This document shows positions 10,986 through 22,715 of a stretch of DNA of 64,000 nucleotides, in pieces. Made by a program: the position numbers and the translations under genes. Below the pieces are notes generated by a model. That model made no database searches, was not told the origin of the DNA, and worked only from the letters and a program-made list of their open reading frames with translations. The first letter of the stretch is position 1, and the number at the start of each line of letters is the position of its first letter. The stretch covers positions 355,660,128-355,724,127 of the forward strand of contig NC_092873.1 in NCBI RefSeq assembly GCF_028372415.1. The letters run 5' to 3'. This stretch comes from Notamacropus eugenii. Its lineage: Eukaryota; Chordata; Mammalia; Diprotodontia; Macropodidae.

Positions 10986-13700
10986 CTTCCCCTGCCCAGC
11001 TGCATATTTCTCAGTCTCACAGTGCTTCTAGGAAGGCTTTCTTCATTTAGCTCTCAATCTCCTACTTAGGACCTCCGGTTAATCAGATTCTGTCCCTGGG
11101 GACAGTATCTTCTGGGGACCCCAGAAACATTAATGATCACCATCTACAGGGAGAAGCCTCTGGAACCAGTGTGGGGAAGTCTACTGGAATGCTTAGGAAA
11201 ACACTAACAAGGGAGAAAAAGTCTAAGTGGAAGAAAAAGCAGTTGAACTGCTGGATATTTCTGGTCTATGCAGAAAGTTCCATCTATGCAGAAAGCAAAC
11301 TGCTCTGGATGGTTAAGGGTGGGCTTTAACCTCTCCTATCTCACCACTTCTTGGTCTTCTACCTCTACAAGGAGCTTTTGGTAAGTTAAGGAGAAAAAGA
11401 AGTGTGCCACTTCTCCCTTCTACTCAAGTATATTCTAGCCCTTTGCCCAGAGCCAGTTAGGTTGCAGCTGGGTCTGGGAGGGACCAAACCACACAGGCAA
11501 AGAGACTTTTCAGGAAAACTTGGTTCATAATGCAGACTCCTCCTGCTCCTTACCACTGCCCCTCCTCTTCCCTACCACAGGAGAGAAGGAAGAGGAGAGG
11601 CAAGTTGCCATACCCTGTTCTGCCTACTTTATGTCACCTCCAAAGTAGAGCCAGAGGTTGGTTGCTTATACAGTGCTGCTTTCTGGCTAGACTAGAGCCC
11701 AGAATGGAAACAGCAACATGAGAACCGTTCCCTCTACCCCCAACCCAGATCATCAAGAGATTCCAACCCTTCTGTCCTGAGTGCTCTCTCCCATACCAGG
11801 TCAGAGTCTTTTCTGGAACCATATGGTTGTTTTCATATCTTTTCATAGTGCTAAACTGCCCCCCTTCCCATTATTTTTTATTCATTTGCCATTTTGAGAT
11901 ATATACGTACATAAATACATACACACTCCAGGGGACAAGTCCCTGAGCTTTGCACTGAATTTGGATGGGGGAGGGGAAGGGCAGACTTCACTGGGAGTTG
12001 TATTGACACCAAGACCTGGTTTCCAGTCAGCAAAACTCTGTTGCTGGCAAGAGATTGAATTGTTTATGAAGACTGACACTGAAAAAAAAAAGATTGACAC
12101 TGGCTTGTGTTTAGAGTGTTGGGGGTGGGGACTGCTTTCTATAGGGCTCTTCCTTTTATTTTTGATACAGAAAAACTTTGGGAGAATCCTTCCCAAACAA
12201 CAAGGGAAGAAGACATAAAAGGGAAAGTGAGGAGAGTTCAATTTTAGGGGTACCAGTCTCTACCCTGGTCTTCCTCTCTGTACATTCTGTTCCTTAGGCA
12301 CCTGGGGATAGGATGGGAAGATTAGAAGTTACCAGGCCAGAAACTCAGGAAGAAGAGGCTGGAGTAGCATCCTCCCCCCAAAAAAAGGGAAGGGGGCCAA
12401 AGGCTGAGTTTCTGGTCTTTTGGGAATCCAGAGATGTCTCTTCTCATCTCTCCTTCCTCTCAGCCTTTTGTAGACTTTGAGGCATCTCTGTAACTTTGAC
12501 ATACAGCAGGTACATCTCAGTACTGCCCACCCTACAGCTCCAGGTCAGCATGAGATTCCTAGCTATCCCCTAACCTTTCTTCCATTGCCAAATCCAGCCT
12601 AGGAAAGGACAGGGTTCCTAATAAAATGTTAAACCAGGATTAATAGGAAATCACTAAATACCCAGGGCATGGTGGACACTACTTGTTTTTCCTGAAGCTT
12701 TGTGACTGGTATTTTCCCTACTGCTGCCATCTCTGATGTCTGAGTCAGGGATTGAAGGCTGGTCTCATTGTTTAAGTTGACATTTGTCCCAAGTAGGGAT
12801 TGTTTCCAAAGTGCGTTATTCCCCGTCTCCCCTTGATTTCCTTGGCAATTAAAGGAGTTGGGGAGGAAGGGTGGGGCATTGAGCTGAAAAGAATCTAGGA
12901 GCTTGGAGCTTTGCTTAAAGTATTGGGGTGGGAGACCTCAGAGGCCCAGGAATCTTCCTGTCAGTATTTGGGGGTAACGCCCAATGGGTGGCCTAGATCT
13001 CAGGCACACTAACTTTGGGTGGGTCGCAGTTGAAAACCAGGTCAGGTTACAGTCTAACTCTTTCAACCCTTCCTCCCCTCACCAGGTGAACCACTGCCCT
13101 GTGTAAAAACCTGCCAAGCTGTGTGGTGTCACTCAAAGGGGAAGGAGCCTGAAGTAAAGGGGGTGGGGTGATGGCATTGGAGGAGCAGGAGAATACGTCT
13201 GTCCCAGACAGACCTTCTTCCCCTTATGTTCCCACACATTCGTCCCTCTTTCCCTCTGGAAGGAGCCTGGCCTCATTACCCTAAGAGCAAGCTATGCAAT
13301 CTCTCCCTCAGTCAGAGAGCTGGGGTGTCCTCCTGATCTGCCCAGGTTGAGTATCAGGCACACACTCCCAGCAGGGACAAAGTCTGACCCATATGGCCTG
13401 GGCAGGAGGTGGGGGGAGGGGAGTAGTTGCGATGACTTGACACTTGTCCAGGGCTGGGTCAGAAAAATATCTCTTTTTTTTCCTCTGGGCCTCCCAGCTC
13501 CTTCTCCTCACTAGCTCCTGCCTTTTTCCCCTCAAAAAACCCATTCTTTTGAACTAAATGTAAATATCTGCGTTTGACAGGATTGTCTTGATATTAACTC
13601 AGTTCCCCTTTGGTGAGGAGGGTATGCATGGTGGCGGCTTGCTTGGTTACTTGTAGAGCCTGCCCCCCTCCCCCAAGCTGGCTGGATACAAGCAAAGAAG
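10986..13700. other. Intergenic DNA with no recognised gene
   Basis: Nothing protein-like or RNA-like was found. A short imperfect duplication (tctatgcagaaag, twice) lies near 11264-11296. The open frames are short and unconserved in appearance. Confidence 0.5.
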
Positions 13701-13702
13701 GA

Positions 13703-13905
13703 AAAGAGCATTTATTAAATGCCTACTATGTGCCAAGTGCTATGCTACAGGCTTTACAAATATCTCATTGGTCCTTTTTGAAATGAAAAATGAACAACTA
13801 CAATTTGATCCTCACAACAACCCTGGGAGGTAGTGATTATCTCCGTTTTACAGCTAAAGACACCGAGGCTGAGAGAGAGGTTAAGTTACTTGGACAGAGG
13901 TCTCC
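13703..13905 (-). mobile_element. MIR/L2-related repeat
   Basis: It reads 'catttattaaatgcctacta', 'tgtgccaagtgctatgctac', then 'cctcacaacaaccctggga' and 'ttttacagctaaagacacc'. This is the reverse complement of a widespread therian CORE-SINE/L2 pattern. Confidence 0.65.
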
Positions 13906-14011
13906 AAAGGGTCCCCTTAAGCTCTTCCTATAACCTCGCCGGCCTCAACCGTAGCATCTTCAACCATATCTTTTCTTCACATAAACTTATCCTCTCCATG
14001 TTCTCCCAAGG

Positions 14012-14254
14012 CAGTGTGGTTTTCACACTTTTTGGTCTTATGACTTCTTTATACTATGAAAAATGATTGAGAATCCCTGAAAGAACTTCATTTATGTGGC
14101 TTACAACTTTATATTTAACTAATTAGAAGTTAAAATGACATTTTATTTTCATAATTTACAATATTATTAGGAAAATAAGTTTGAACTCCCAGACTCCCCG
14201 AAAGTGTCTTGTGGACATTCAGGATCCCTAGACTACACTTGAAGAACCTCAGTG
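14012..14254. mobile_element. Non-autonomous hAT-like DNA transposon remnant
   Basis: The left end reads CAGTGTGGTTTTCACACTT; the right end is an imperfect inverted copy (near 'cttgaagaacctcagtg'). Inside are 'ttttggtcttatgacttct' and 'ggatccctagactacac', typical of mammalian hAT-derived elements. It has no coding capacity and a middle that is rich in A and T. Confidence 0.5.
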
Positions 14255-14439
14255 GTCCTCAGCAAGGAGAAAAAAGATGAAAGGATTTCTTGGTAAACTG
14301 CCAGATGGAGGAGAGATCCCATTCTAATTTTTATGTTCCAGAACTTTAGAGGGCTGAATTTGTAGCTGGGTTTTCTGGCATTGTCACACTTTGCCCATCA
14401 CAGATTTTCAGTAAAAGAAAAAAATCTTAGAAATAATTT

Positions 14440-14680
14440 ATTCCAATGTCTTTTTTTCCACTTAATAAGCATTTATTTTCTCTCTCCTACCTTCTCCTTC
14501 AACACTGGGAAAAAGAAAAACAAAACACTTGTTTCAAATGGTCATGGTCTCTTGGAAAACAAATTCTCACATTGACCATGTCCAAAAATGTACATGTTGT
14601 ATACCCTGAGTCCATCACCTTTTTCAAAAGGTAGGTAGTGTGTTTCATGGTTAGTCTTTTGGTCTCATGACAACACTCTT
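14440..14680 (-). mobile_element. Marsupial-type L1 fragment
   Basis: The stretch with 'ccatgtccaaaaatgtacat' and 'accctgagtccatcacc', followed by 'ggtaggtagtgtgtttcatg', resembles antisense L1 sequence common in marsupial genomes (from memory). It is a short fragment, certainly inactive. Confidence 0.5.
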
Positions 14681-14795
14681 ATTTTAAGGGAAAGAAACCC
14701 TTCATGATTAAATGTCTTGTCTCAGGTCACACAGCTAGTAGGAGGCAAAGTTGTAATTTCAATCCAGGTCCCTTGACTCTGCTTACCCAGGTCAA
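14680..14795 (-). mobile_element. MIR-like SINE fragment
   Basis: It contains 'tctcaggtcacacagctagt' and 'tttcaatccaggtcccttga', the reverse complement of the MIR core and tRNA-like part. Confidence 0.6.
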
Positions 14796-14827
14796 GACAT
14801 TACCCTTGTACTGTCATTGGACCTTTT

Positions 14828-15065
14828 GGAGAGGTTGTTGTGTTTGTCCTTCATTCTGGAAAAGGACCATGACATCAAGATGATGACACGACTTGCAGTT
14901 GACTTTGATTTGAGGGAGGGAGGGCTGTGCAAGGTCACCAGCCTCACTTTCTTCTCCTGAGCCATCTGGGTCCTTTTGGAGAAATAACTGGAACAGCCTT
15001 CCTGTGCAAAATACAATGTTAAAATGGGTACTCCTGATGCCTGCTATTGTTATGAGCAGCACCAG
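14828..15065. mobile_element. Marsupial SINE (MAR1-like)
   Basis: It begins 'gttgttgtgtttgtccttca' and continues 'gaaaaggaccatgacatca', 'ggctgtgcaaggtcacca' and 'gccatctgggtcc'. I recognise this as a marsupial SINE family; the family name is from memory. It is one of the better lineage indicators in the window. Confidence 0.55.
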
Positions 15066-15127
15066 TGATCTGGCCAGAAGGGCAGATTTTAAGGGATCCT
15101 TTATTAAAAGGAGGGAGGCTGTCTTGA

Positions 15128-15350
15128 CTTTAGTTGAAGATTGTAGATCCCTTAACTAGAAGGAACTTTAAGGATCATCTAGTCGAATTCCCTCATTTTT
15201 ATTTTTTTTTAATTTTCACAGATGAAGATACTGAGGACCTGAAAAGTGAAATGATTTACCAGAAGTTACATAGGTTGTAAGTAAGAGAGCCTGTATTCAA
15301 GCTCAGGTCCTCTGACCAAAATTCCAGAGCATTTCCATTCCATCAGAGGA
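15128..15350 (-). mobile_element. MIR-like therian SINE
   Basis: It reads 'aactagaaggaactttaagg' and 'atcatctagtcgaattccct', then 'cacagatgaagatactgagg' and 'tattcaagctcaggtcctct'. The same pattern recurs at 18024-18165 and 54305-54490. Confidence 0.6.
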
Positions 15351-15602
15351 AGTATTTAATTATTTTCTAAGAGCAGGCAACCTAGTCACCTTTGCCAGTT
15401 GATGAAGAGGTACAGAAACCCACAAGAAAAGAAGACATGGGAAAAAATAATGAGGCAAAGAAGAAATGAGCCTTCCAGAGTATAGGCTTTGGCCTGCATG
15501 GAAATTTCCTTCCAAATAGGATTCACTGCTGAGCCATTTGTTGGAAGGATGGCTACCAAGGTATTTCCCAAGGGCTTCTAAGCCCACTGATCCAATATTC
15601 AG

Positions 15603-16125
15603 TTTTGGGAGGCAGTATGGCCTAAGAAGACAGAGAACATAGGACTTTGAGTCAAAAGAATCTGGATTCAAATCCTGCCTCTAACATCCACTAGCTATAT
15701 GAACCTGAGCAGGAGGGAAGTAGGAATAAGCATTTATTAATCATCTTGTGTGTGCAGATACTGTGCTAAGTGCTTCACAAATATCTTATCTGATTTTCTC
15801 AACAACCCTGAGAGGTAGGCTGTGCTCTCATCCGCCCATTTCACAGTTGAGAAAAACTGAGGCAGGCAGAGGTTAAGTGACTTGACTGGTTCATACTGCT
15901 GGTAAGTGTTAGAGGCCATATCTGAACTCAGGTGCTATGCTAGATTCACTGGAACGTCTAGCTGCCTCCATCTGAGCAAGTAAATAACCTAATCCCAGAC
16001 TTCAGTTTCCTCATCTGTAAAATAGGGATTATAATAGCATCTATATCACAGCTTGTTGTGAGGATCAAATGAGAGAATGTAGGTAACATTCTTTGCAGAC
16101 TTTTGTTATATCAGTGTTTGGTCTA
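15603..16125 (+). mobile_element. tRNA-type SINE split by a later SINE insertion
   Basis: The 5' half (15603-15711) reads 'aggcagtatggcctaagaag' and 'gattcaaatcctgcctcta'. The 3' half (from 15972) resumes with 'agtaaataacctaatcc' and 'tcagtttcctcatctgtaaa'. The break falls exactly where a 260-bp element has inserted. Confidence 0.75.
15712..15971 (-). mobile_element. Nested SINE insertion with 7-bp target duplication
   Basis: Flanked by direct repeats CTGAGCA at 15705-15711 and 15972-15978, it interrupts an older SINE. Inside, 'caacaaccctgagaggtagg', 'aagtgacttgactggttcat' and 'tctagctgcctcca' mark a minus-strand marsupial MIR-family SINE. Confidence 0.75.
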
Positions 16126-16270
16126 TTTAACAACAATTAAGTAGGTACTTTGTGGGAGGCACTATTCCAGGCATTAGTTGACACAAAGATAAATCAATGA
16201 GAATCCCTCCCCCACGAGCAGTATACATTCAAGTGAAGATGTACAGCTTGTTGGCAGATAAAGAAATGCA
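16126..16270. mobile_element. L2-like fragment
   Basis: It contains 'aagtaggtactttgtgggag', 'gcactattccaggcattag' and 'agcagtatacattcaag', resembling 'increasing/decreasing' L2 3' end sequence. It is diverged. Confidence 0.45.
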
Positions 16271-17654
16271 AGGTAATTTGAGGAGACTGAATATTAACCA
16301 ACAAAGAATTTATCAGGATGGAAGGGCAGGATCGAGGAATATTTCCAAGAGCAGGTGACCCTTGAACTCTCCTGTGTGCTTTCTTTTGACAACCCTTCCA
16401 GTTGGAAACAAGCCTCCATGAGGAAATGGGGGAGACTTGGGAACCTCCCTGAATCCTCACCCCCGCTCCAGCCCCCAGCTGAAGGAGCCACTTTCAACTC
16501 CTAAACATCATCCTTTGCCTAGCCGGTCCATGTCGCTTTCTACCACCAGCCCGTCTCCAAAGCTGCTTGGAGAAGCGCACAGTTCATAACAGTCCCTTTG
16601 AGAAAGGAAGGAAGCCATCCCTATTGATTTGTCTGCTTGGCAGGCAGCAGGGGCTTTCATAAACTCAGTCTGGGGCTGTGAGGGAAAAGGGAAGGAATGT
16701 GGGAAGAAAGAGGAGAAAGGCAAGGGCGTTGTAAAACACCCTCCCTCTCCTTTCCCCTTCCCTGCCCCTTATTCTCCATTGCTTCCCAAGCCTCCAAGGG
16801 TTCAGTTAGCAACGAAAGAGGAAAGCTCATCCTCCAGCCACCCGACAGCTCAGGCCTGCAGCTGTTAGAGACATTGGAAAGCAGCAGTGGAGGGGGTGGG
16901 GAGAGTGGGGCCGCCACTTTGCAGATGCAGATATCTGTCTTCCCTTCCCACAAGGAGAGGGTGGAGAACATTTTTTCAAAAAATTATTTGTAAATGAGAT
17001 TTTTTCAACGCAGTGTGATGCGCTTTCACTCATTAGGATGCAGAGTTTGCACCCTGGAGGAAAAAATCTGTTGTTTAGGGAAAAAAATGCCAACAGCGTG
17101 TGTAGGGGACCCAGTACAGACAAAAAAAAAAAAAGAAAGAAAGAAAGAAAAAAAAAACCCTCCAGTTCTGCATTGCAGGATCTGGGAAGTTTTGGTGTGA
17201 TGAGGAAATGTAGGTCGGGCTCCTTTTGCCTGCTTGTTCCTGCTAACCTACTGTCCGCCTGACTCAGGCACAGCCCCACATTCCACTAAGAGGCACTATA
17301 ATGCCCAAAGGGGGTCACAGGATAAGAGAGGGGTAAAAAGACCGGAGAAAAGTCTTGGCAGGGAGGGGCTGGGGCCAAGAGGGAATAGAAGGCTGTGTGT
17401 GGAAAGGAGAGGGGAAGGACGATGAGTCTTCTGGGGTGCTTGACCAGGCTTCTTCCCATCCTGTCCTAGTCTTTAGCTGTCATTTCCCACCCCACCCCCA
17501 CTGCTTCTACTCTTGTTTAGGGGAGGATAGGGCTGTGGAGATAGGCTATCAGGAACCCTATCTCAGATTTTTTTTTTTATTGTTGTAAATTTCAGTTTTA
17601 GCCCCCAGAAAAATCTGATGGAGGGCTGTTCCTGAGTCAGCAAGTGTAAGCGGA
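16271..17654. other. Intergenic DNA with an A-rich simple repeat
   Basis: No gene was recognised. An (A)n/(GAAA)n low-complexity run lies at about 17120-17158. Open frames on both strands around 16.6-17.3 kb are low-complexity shadows. Confidence 0.5.
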
Positions 17655-17822
17655 AGCAGGCATTGAATTGGAATTAGTGTACCTGAATACAAAATCAGGC
17701 TGTACTGTGTGACCTTGGGTAAGTAACTTAGCTGTCCTGATTCTGTTTCCTTCAATGTAATATGAAGGGACTAGGTGATGTCTCAGGTGCCTTCCTGATC
17801 TAAATCTGTGATCCTGTGACTG
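17655..17822 (+). mobile_element. MIR-type SINE fragment
   Basis: It contains 'ctgtgtgaccttgggtaagt', 'ctgattctgtttccttcaat' and 'atctaaatctgtgatcct', in MIR order. Confidence 0.55.
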
Positions 17823-18023
17823 AACCTGTACCCTCAAGAGCATCTCTTCATCTTCTTCACAGATTCCAAAAAAAAAACTTGGAAGCTAAGGTCAAGGAGG
17901 GGAGTAGAGGGTCCAGAAAAGTGAGCTGCCAGCTTTCTGAACCAGCCCTATCCACAGATTCTCTTCAGTGGCCAGGATGGCACTTCTCTGGAGCTTGGCC
18001 AGGCTTTGCTTAGGACCAGAGAT

Positions 18024-18165
18024 CATAGAGTCAAAGCCAGGAAGGATCTTAGAGGTCATCTAGGCCAACCCTTTCATTATACGGATGGGGAAACTGAGGC
18101 CCAGAGAGAGAAGAAATTTGAACCCAAGTCCTCTGACTCCAAATCCTGCTCTTTCCCCCTTGGAA
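18024..18165 (-). mobile_element. MIR-like therian SINE
   Basis: It reads 'gatcatagagtcaaagccag', 'gaaggatcttagaggtcatc', 'ggggaaactgaggcccagag' and 'ccaagtcctctgactccaaa'. It is fairly well preserved. Confidence 0.65.
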
Positions 18166-18299
18166 GGCGAATGAACCCCAGAAAGCCAGTGTCCTAGGGA
18201 CCTGTCTACCTGCTACCCCTACAGAGACAAACTGAGACCCAGACAAACAGAGATGGGCTCCTAGAGGAGAGCCCCTACTGGCTTTGCTTTCCCTCCTTC

Positions 18300-19690
18300 C
18301 CCGTCCACCATCCCCCTCCTGTGCTCCTGTGCTCCTGTTCCTGGTGGGCAGGGGAGGAGGGAGAACGGTAGGGACCTCGGTGTGTGCGTGTGTGAGTGTG
18401 TTTGTGCTTGCTCACGAGGGTGGCTCAGATCACATGGCCTGGGCATGTGCAGGCTGCTCCATTTTTACCACAACAGCTCTCATAAACAGCCCTGCTGCTG
18501 CCGCTGCTGCTGCAGAGACATGTGCAAGGGAGCGGGGGTGGGGCACGTGGCTCCAGCTCAGCCAAGGCAACCAGCTCTCAGCACTCCCTGCCTCTTCCCA
18601 ATCAGGGCCCTGGCTCCCTCTGCTTGGCCACAGGAAATTCCCAGTCCTGGGTTCCTGCTGCAAAACATGTTTTGGGGAAGTAGCTTTCAATAATGTTAGA
18701 GTCAATGGATCCTTAAAAGGAGACATTGAAAAGAGATCTGGGGCAGGTGCTAGCTGACTTTATGTATCTATCTTGGCTTCTTCACTTAGCCCCCTAATTT
18801 GCCCCTTGTAAAAATTCAGGTGGGAGTAGCTTTGGGGGTGGACAGACTCAGAACCTCCCTCCCCTCAACCCCCACAACCAGCCAGGGCCTCCAGTATGAG
18901 CATCACTTGGACAAGAAGGAGTGTAGCAAGGCCATAAGTGGCCAGACCAGCAACTCCCTCTCCCAAAAATTGTTGTTTCATAGATGGGTGTATTTCTTTA
19001 TTAGACAAAACAGAGGATCCTGATTTCTAAGGTTTCTGCCTTCTCTCTTGTCTGGTCTCTTGGTCATCTTAAAAGCTGGATGGGGTAATATTGTGAGGGC
19101 TCCAGAGAGCGGGGCAGATGTCCCCAAAATGCTCAGGAAGGGTGATCGAGTGTTTCACAAAGGGAGATGGAGGATGATGGGATGATGGAGGAGATGCTGG
19201 GAGAAGGGTGAGAGGGAGAGAAAGCCAGGATTATAATTGTTTATCCTTCCTCCATCTTATCTCCTTCTCTTCCTGTCTGGAACTCCATTTAGAGGCAGCT
19301 GTTTGTGGTTTTAAAGCTATTTGAAGTTGGTGGTGGGTCCTTGTCCTACCCTGAACTGCAAAGCCACCCCCTCCCCCAAATCCCGATGGCAATGAATATA
19401 TTTTCCTGAGCCTCTCTCCTCCCCTGCAAGTCTCAGGGGTATGGATTCAGGAAAGTAGTGCAGAGCTGAGTTCCCAGTGGACTGGGAGTTTCCAAAGCCA
19501 AATGAGTTTTACAGATACCAAATGGGAAAGTGTCTTACTGGAGGAGGGTGGGGACACCCCTGTCTGATTCCAGCTTCTCAAGATCCAGGAATGTCAGCCA
19601 GAGAACAGAGTAACTCAAGAGCTAGTTCACAAAAGCTCCTGAGAACTGAAATTGGGAGGGATATGTTATTTGGTCACTGAGATGAGCTCT
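18300..19690. other. Intergenic DNA with E-box and CTG-rich patch
   Basis: A GT-rich run (18380-18410), a CTG/CCG-rich patch (18493-18515) and a CACGTG E-box (18544-18549) lie close together. No open frame here resembles a known protein. It could be an enhancer, but that is a guess from composition only. Confidence 0.35.
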
Positions 19691-20175
19691 ATGGCATCAT
19701 AAGATCTTAATTTTAGAGCTTGAAGAAGGGACTTGGGAGGGTTGAGATCACCCTTAACTATTTTAATAGAGATTTAATTCTGATTTAATTTTTAAAATTT
19801 CTACTTTAGAGGCCATCTGGTTCAATCCCCTACTTTACAGTGAAGAAACTGAGGCACGGAGAATAGAGTGTTTGCTTCCAAAAGTAAGAAATTATTCAAT
19901 CAAACTTCCTTACTTTGCAAATGTCAGAAGAGAGGTCCAGAGATGGAAAATTATTTTCCTAATGTGACACAGTTGAAAAAAAATTCCTGAAGTTGGAGTT
20001 GGGGAGATGGGTGCAAACCCCAATACCAATACCCACTAGTTGTGGGTGAAGAAAGCCACTTAACCTTTCTGGAACTGTTTCCTCAGCTGTGAAATGGGAA
20101 GTAACAACCCTTCCCAAGATCATTGTAAATATCAAATAATACAATGAATGCAAACCTAAAGCATTTTGTATACCC
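19690..20175. mobile_element. Cluster of degraded MIR-like SINEs
   Basis: One piece has 'gaggccatctggttcaatcc' and 'cagtgaagaaactgaggcac'; another (20020-20175) has 'gaaagccacttaacctttct' and 'gtttcctcagctgtgaaatg'. Both are old. Confidence 0.5.
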
Positions 20176-22539
20176 TTAAAACACACTATCAACTATTAAA
20201 TAATGAGTATTCAGACCTTGGTCCTTTGACTTCAAACCCTGTACGGTTTCCATTATCTTGGTTCACTTGGACCAGGAGAGAGACTGATGGGCATGAGGGT
20301 GAGGAAGGGAGAAAAATACAAAAATGGTGGCCTCTGCCCTCTTTTCATTTGGTGACTTCCTTCTATCATCAACAGCAGCCTCACTAAGTACTAGTTCCTA
20401 ACCTTTCTCTAACTGGGTTTAGCCAGCTGCTTCCTTTTTCTATATCTTTCTGATATCTCTCAGTTGTTACTTGTCTCTCCCTTCCCTCAGAAATCTGTCC
20501 TTTGCTTTAACTCCAGTCACATTTTTACGTGCTTAAAAAAATGCTTGCTGAATATTTGTTGAATTGAATCATCTCTCTGCCTCAGCCTAGCCTACTCTTA
20601 GCTGTTTCTTATAATCTCTTCTCAATGTTTCTTCACCAGAGTTGAAAAGACTGAGTTAAAGAAGTTGGTTCACTGTAGGTCGAGCTGTGAGCTACAGAGA
20701 TACTCTCACTGAGCTGGGGTATGGGGAGTTGAAGCTTCAGGGCACAGGTTTGGAGTTCTGCTAGGCAGAGGGGACTACAGACTGAGCAAACCCTAGCAGA
20801 GTTGCAAGAATGTTTTGGGGGAGCACATGGAGCTAATCCCCATACCATTCTGTTTCCAAAGTAGTTCCCTCAGTCTGGGGCCTGATTAGGACCTTCTGCT
20901 GCCAAGAGTAGGAGATGCCCCTCCTCCCACGGTGAACAGTTTCTGGGCAGTCAGCTTCTTGGACAGGATCCTGAGATCTCTGCCAGGTAACTCCCTAAGA
21001 GTCTTGGCCCCCAGTTCAGGCTAAAATCTGTGAGCTAGTATATCCCATTAGGAATAACGAAGGAGAAGAAACCTTTCTGCCTACTTCCTTCACTTGCTAG
21101 CCTCTATCCTGCTGTTGGCTTGATCTAGTATGCTTATTAATAGAGCACATCTGAGCCTTTTCAGGGAAGCAGGAAGAGTCTGAGGTCTTTAACTAGCTTC
21201 TGAGGCCAGTTACACAGACTGGTCTCTCTCTTCTTGGAACTGTTTCATCCTAAGGACACCATCTAGCCCAGGGTATTATTGCTTTCCAAATTTCAGATGT
21301 TGTGGGCATGGGAGAGACCCTGGTCCCTACTGCTTTTCCATCCCAGTTACAGTCAAATCACTAATTTTAGAGCTGGAAATGGAGCTTCTAGAGACTAGTC
21401 CAGTCCCCTGCCTTCAGGCATTTTAAAAATACTTTCCCCTTTCTTCTACTTCCTATTACAAGTTTACACTCCTTGAGATGCCCGTGGCCTCTAGGATATG
21501 GTGTGTATCCTTAAAACTGATGACACCCAGAAAGAAAATTCCTAGGGTGGGGAGGTGGTGAGCTGGCCTCCCATAGAGGAAGGGCAATGTTGGCTTGGGT
21601 GGTTCCCCTATCCTGGGGACTGCCCCTTTTCCTGGTCCCACCCCACAGCCTAGAGAGCCTGCAGCTGGACAGGCAGCCAGAATGAGGGAATTCTCTAGGA
21701 ATCCTCAGGGTCTAGGAGGAGGCATGGACTTCACCAGTGGGAAGGGAGAGGAGGGTTACAAAGGAAATATGTAGTGGGATGAGGGAAATGAGGAGCTAAA
21801 TTTCCCCCTCCTAGGCCCTCTAAGGAGATGGGTAGAGCAGAGGAAGGCTGCAGGGTTTCAGGCTGACCCTAGGCCAAGGCCAGAGGACCAAATGCCTCTC
21901 CCTGCTCTGGGTCACCCTGGACATCCCCAGGGCACCTATGCTCCGCCCACTCCCTCCTTCTTACACGAAGGGGACTGCGGTTGAGCTCTGGAGCCCCTGA
22001 GTGGTAGAATGATGTTACTGCAGCTGCCTGAAAGGAGGAGCCTGAGTTCTCTCCCTCCTCTCCCTCCCAGTTGCTTGGGTCTCTGGAAATAGCACCTGGT
22101 AATGGGAGTGCTGGCAGATGCCTTATAGGAGAGCAAGTGTTCCTGCCAGCCTAGTCCCCCCACAACACTAGACACCCCTATCCCCTATCCCAGCCCCCAC
22201 TTCCACCCAATGCTGTGCTCCCTGACGCCACTCCGGTGAGGTTTTCCTACTTGACCTCTAGGTCTCCTTTCCTAGGCCTCAAAGTCCACCGCTCTTGGCC
22301 TCAGCTACTTTTTCTGTTCTTTGGGCAGTCATGACTGGGATGACCTTGAAAGAGACAAATGGGTTTGTGATAACTGCACTACATCTAATTTATAAATACC
22401 CCTCCTCCATTCCTTTCCCATGTCTCTCATCCAGTTTCGGCCATTCTTCCCAAGTACTGTCCCAATACTCCATTAATACGTCTCCCCCAACTCCACACCC
22501 AGTTTCCATCTTCTTCAGTACCACAAGGAAAGAATATTA
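20176..22539. other. Intergenic DNA, repeat-poor
   Basis: Only an L2-like end (about 20525-20570, 'gaatatttgttgaattgaat') and a short MIR-like piece (21355-21425, 'ttttagagctggaaatggag') are recognised. No gene is seen. Confidence 0.45.
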
Positions 22540-22715
22540 AATTTGGATCAGAAGAAACTTTGATTCAGATTGTCTCTGAAATTTATTACCTGTATTGCCA
22601 TGGACAAATCACTTAGACTTTCCTTATCTGAAAAATGGGGATCAGTACTTTTCACATCACAAGGCTGAGGCCCAAATGAAATTATAGGTAAAGTACTTTT
22701 AGAACCTTTAACACT
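22540..22715 (+). mobile_element. MIR-type SINE
   Basis: It reads 'ttggatcagaagaaactttg', 'gccatggacaaatcacttag', 'cttatctgaaaaatgggga', then 'aaggctgaggcccaaatga' and 'gtaaagtacttttagaacc', in MIR order. Confidence 0.6.
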
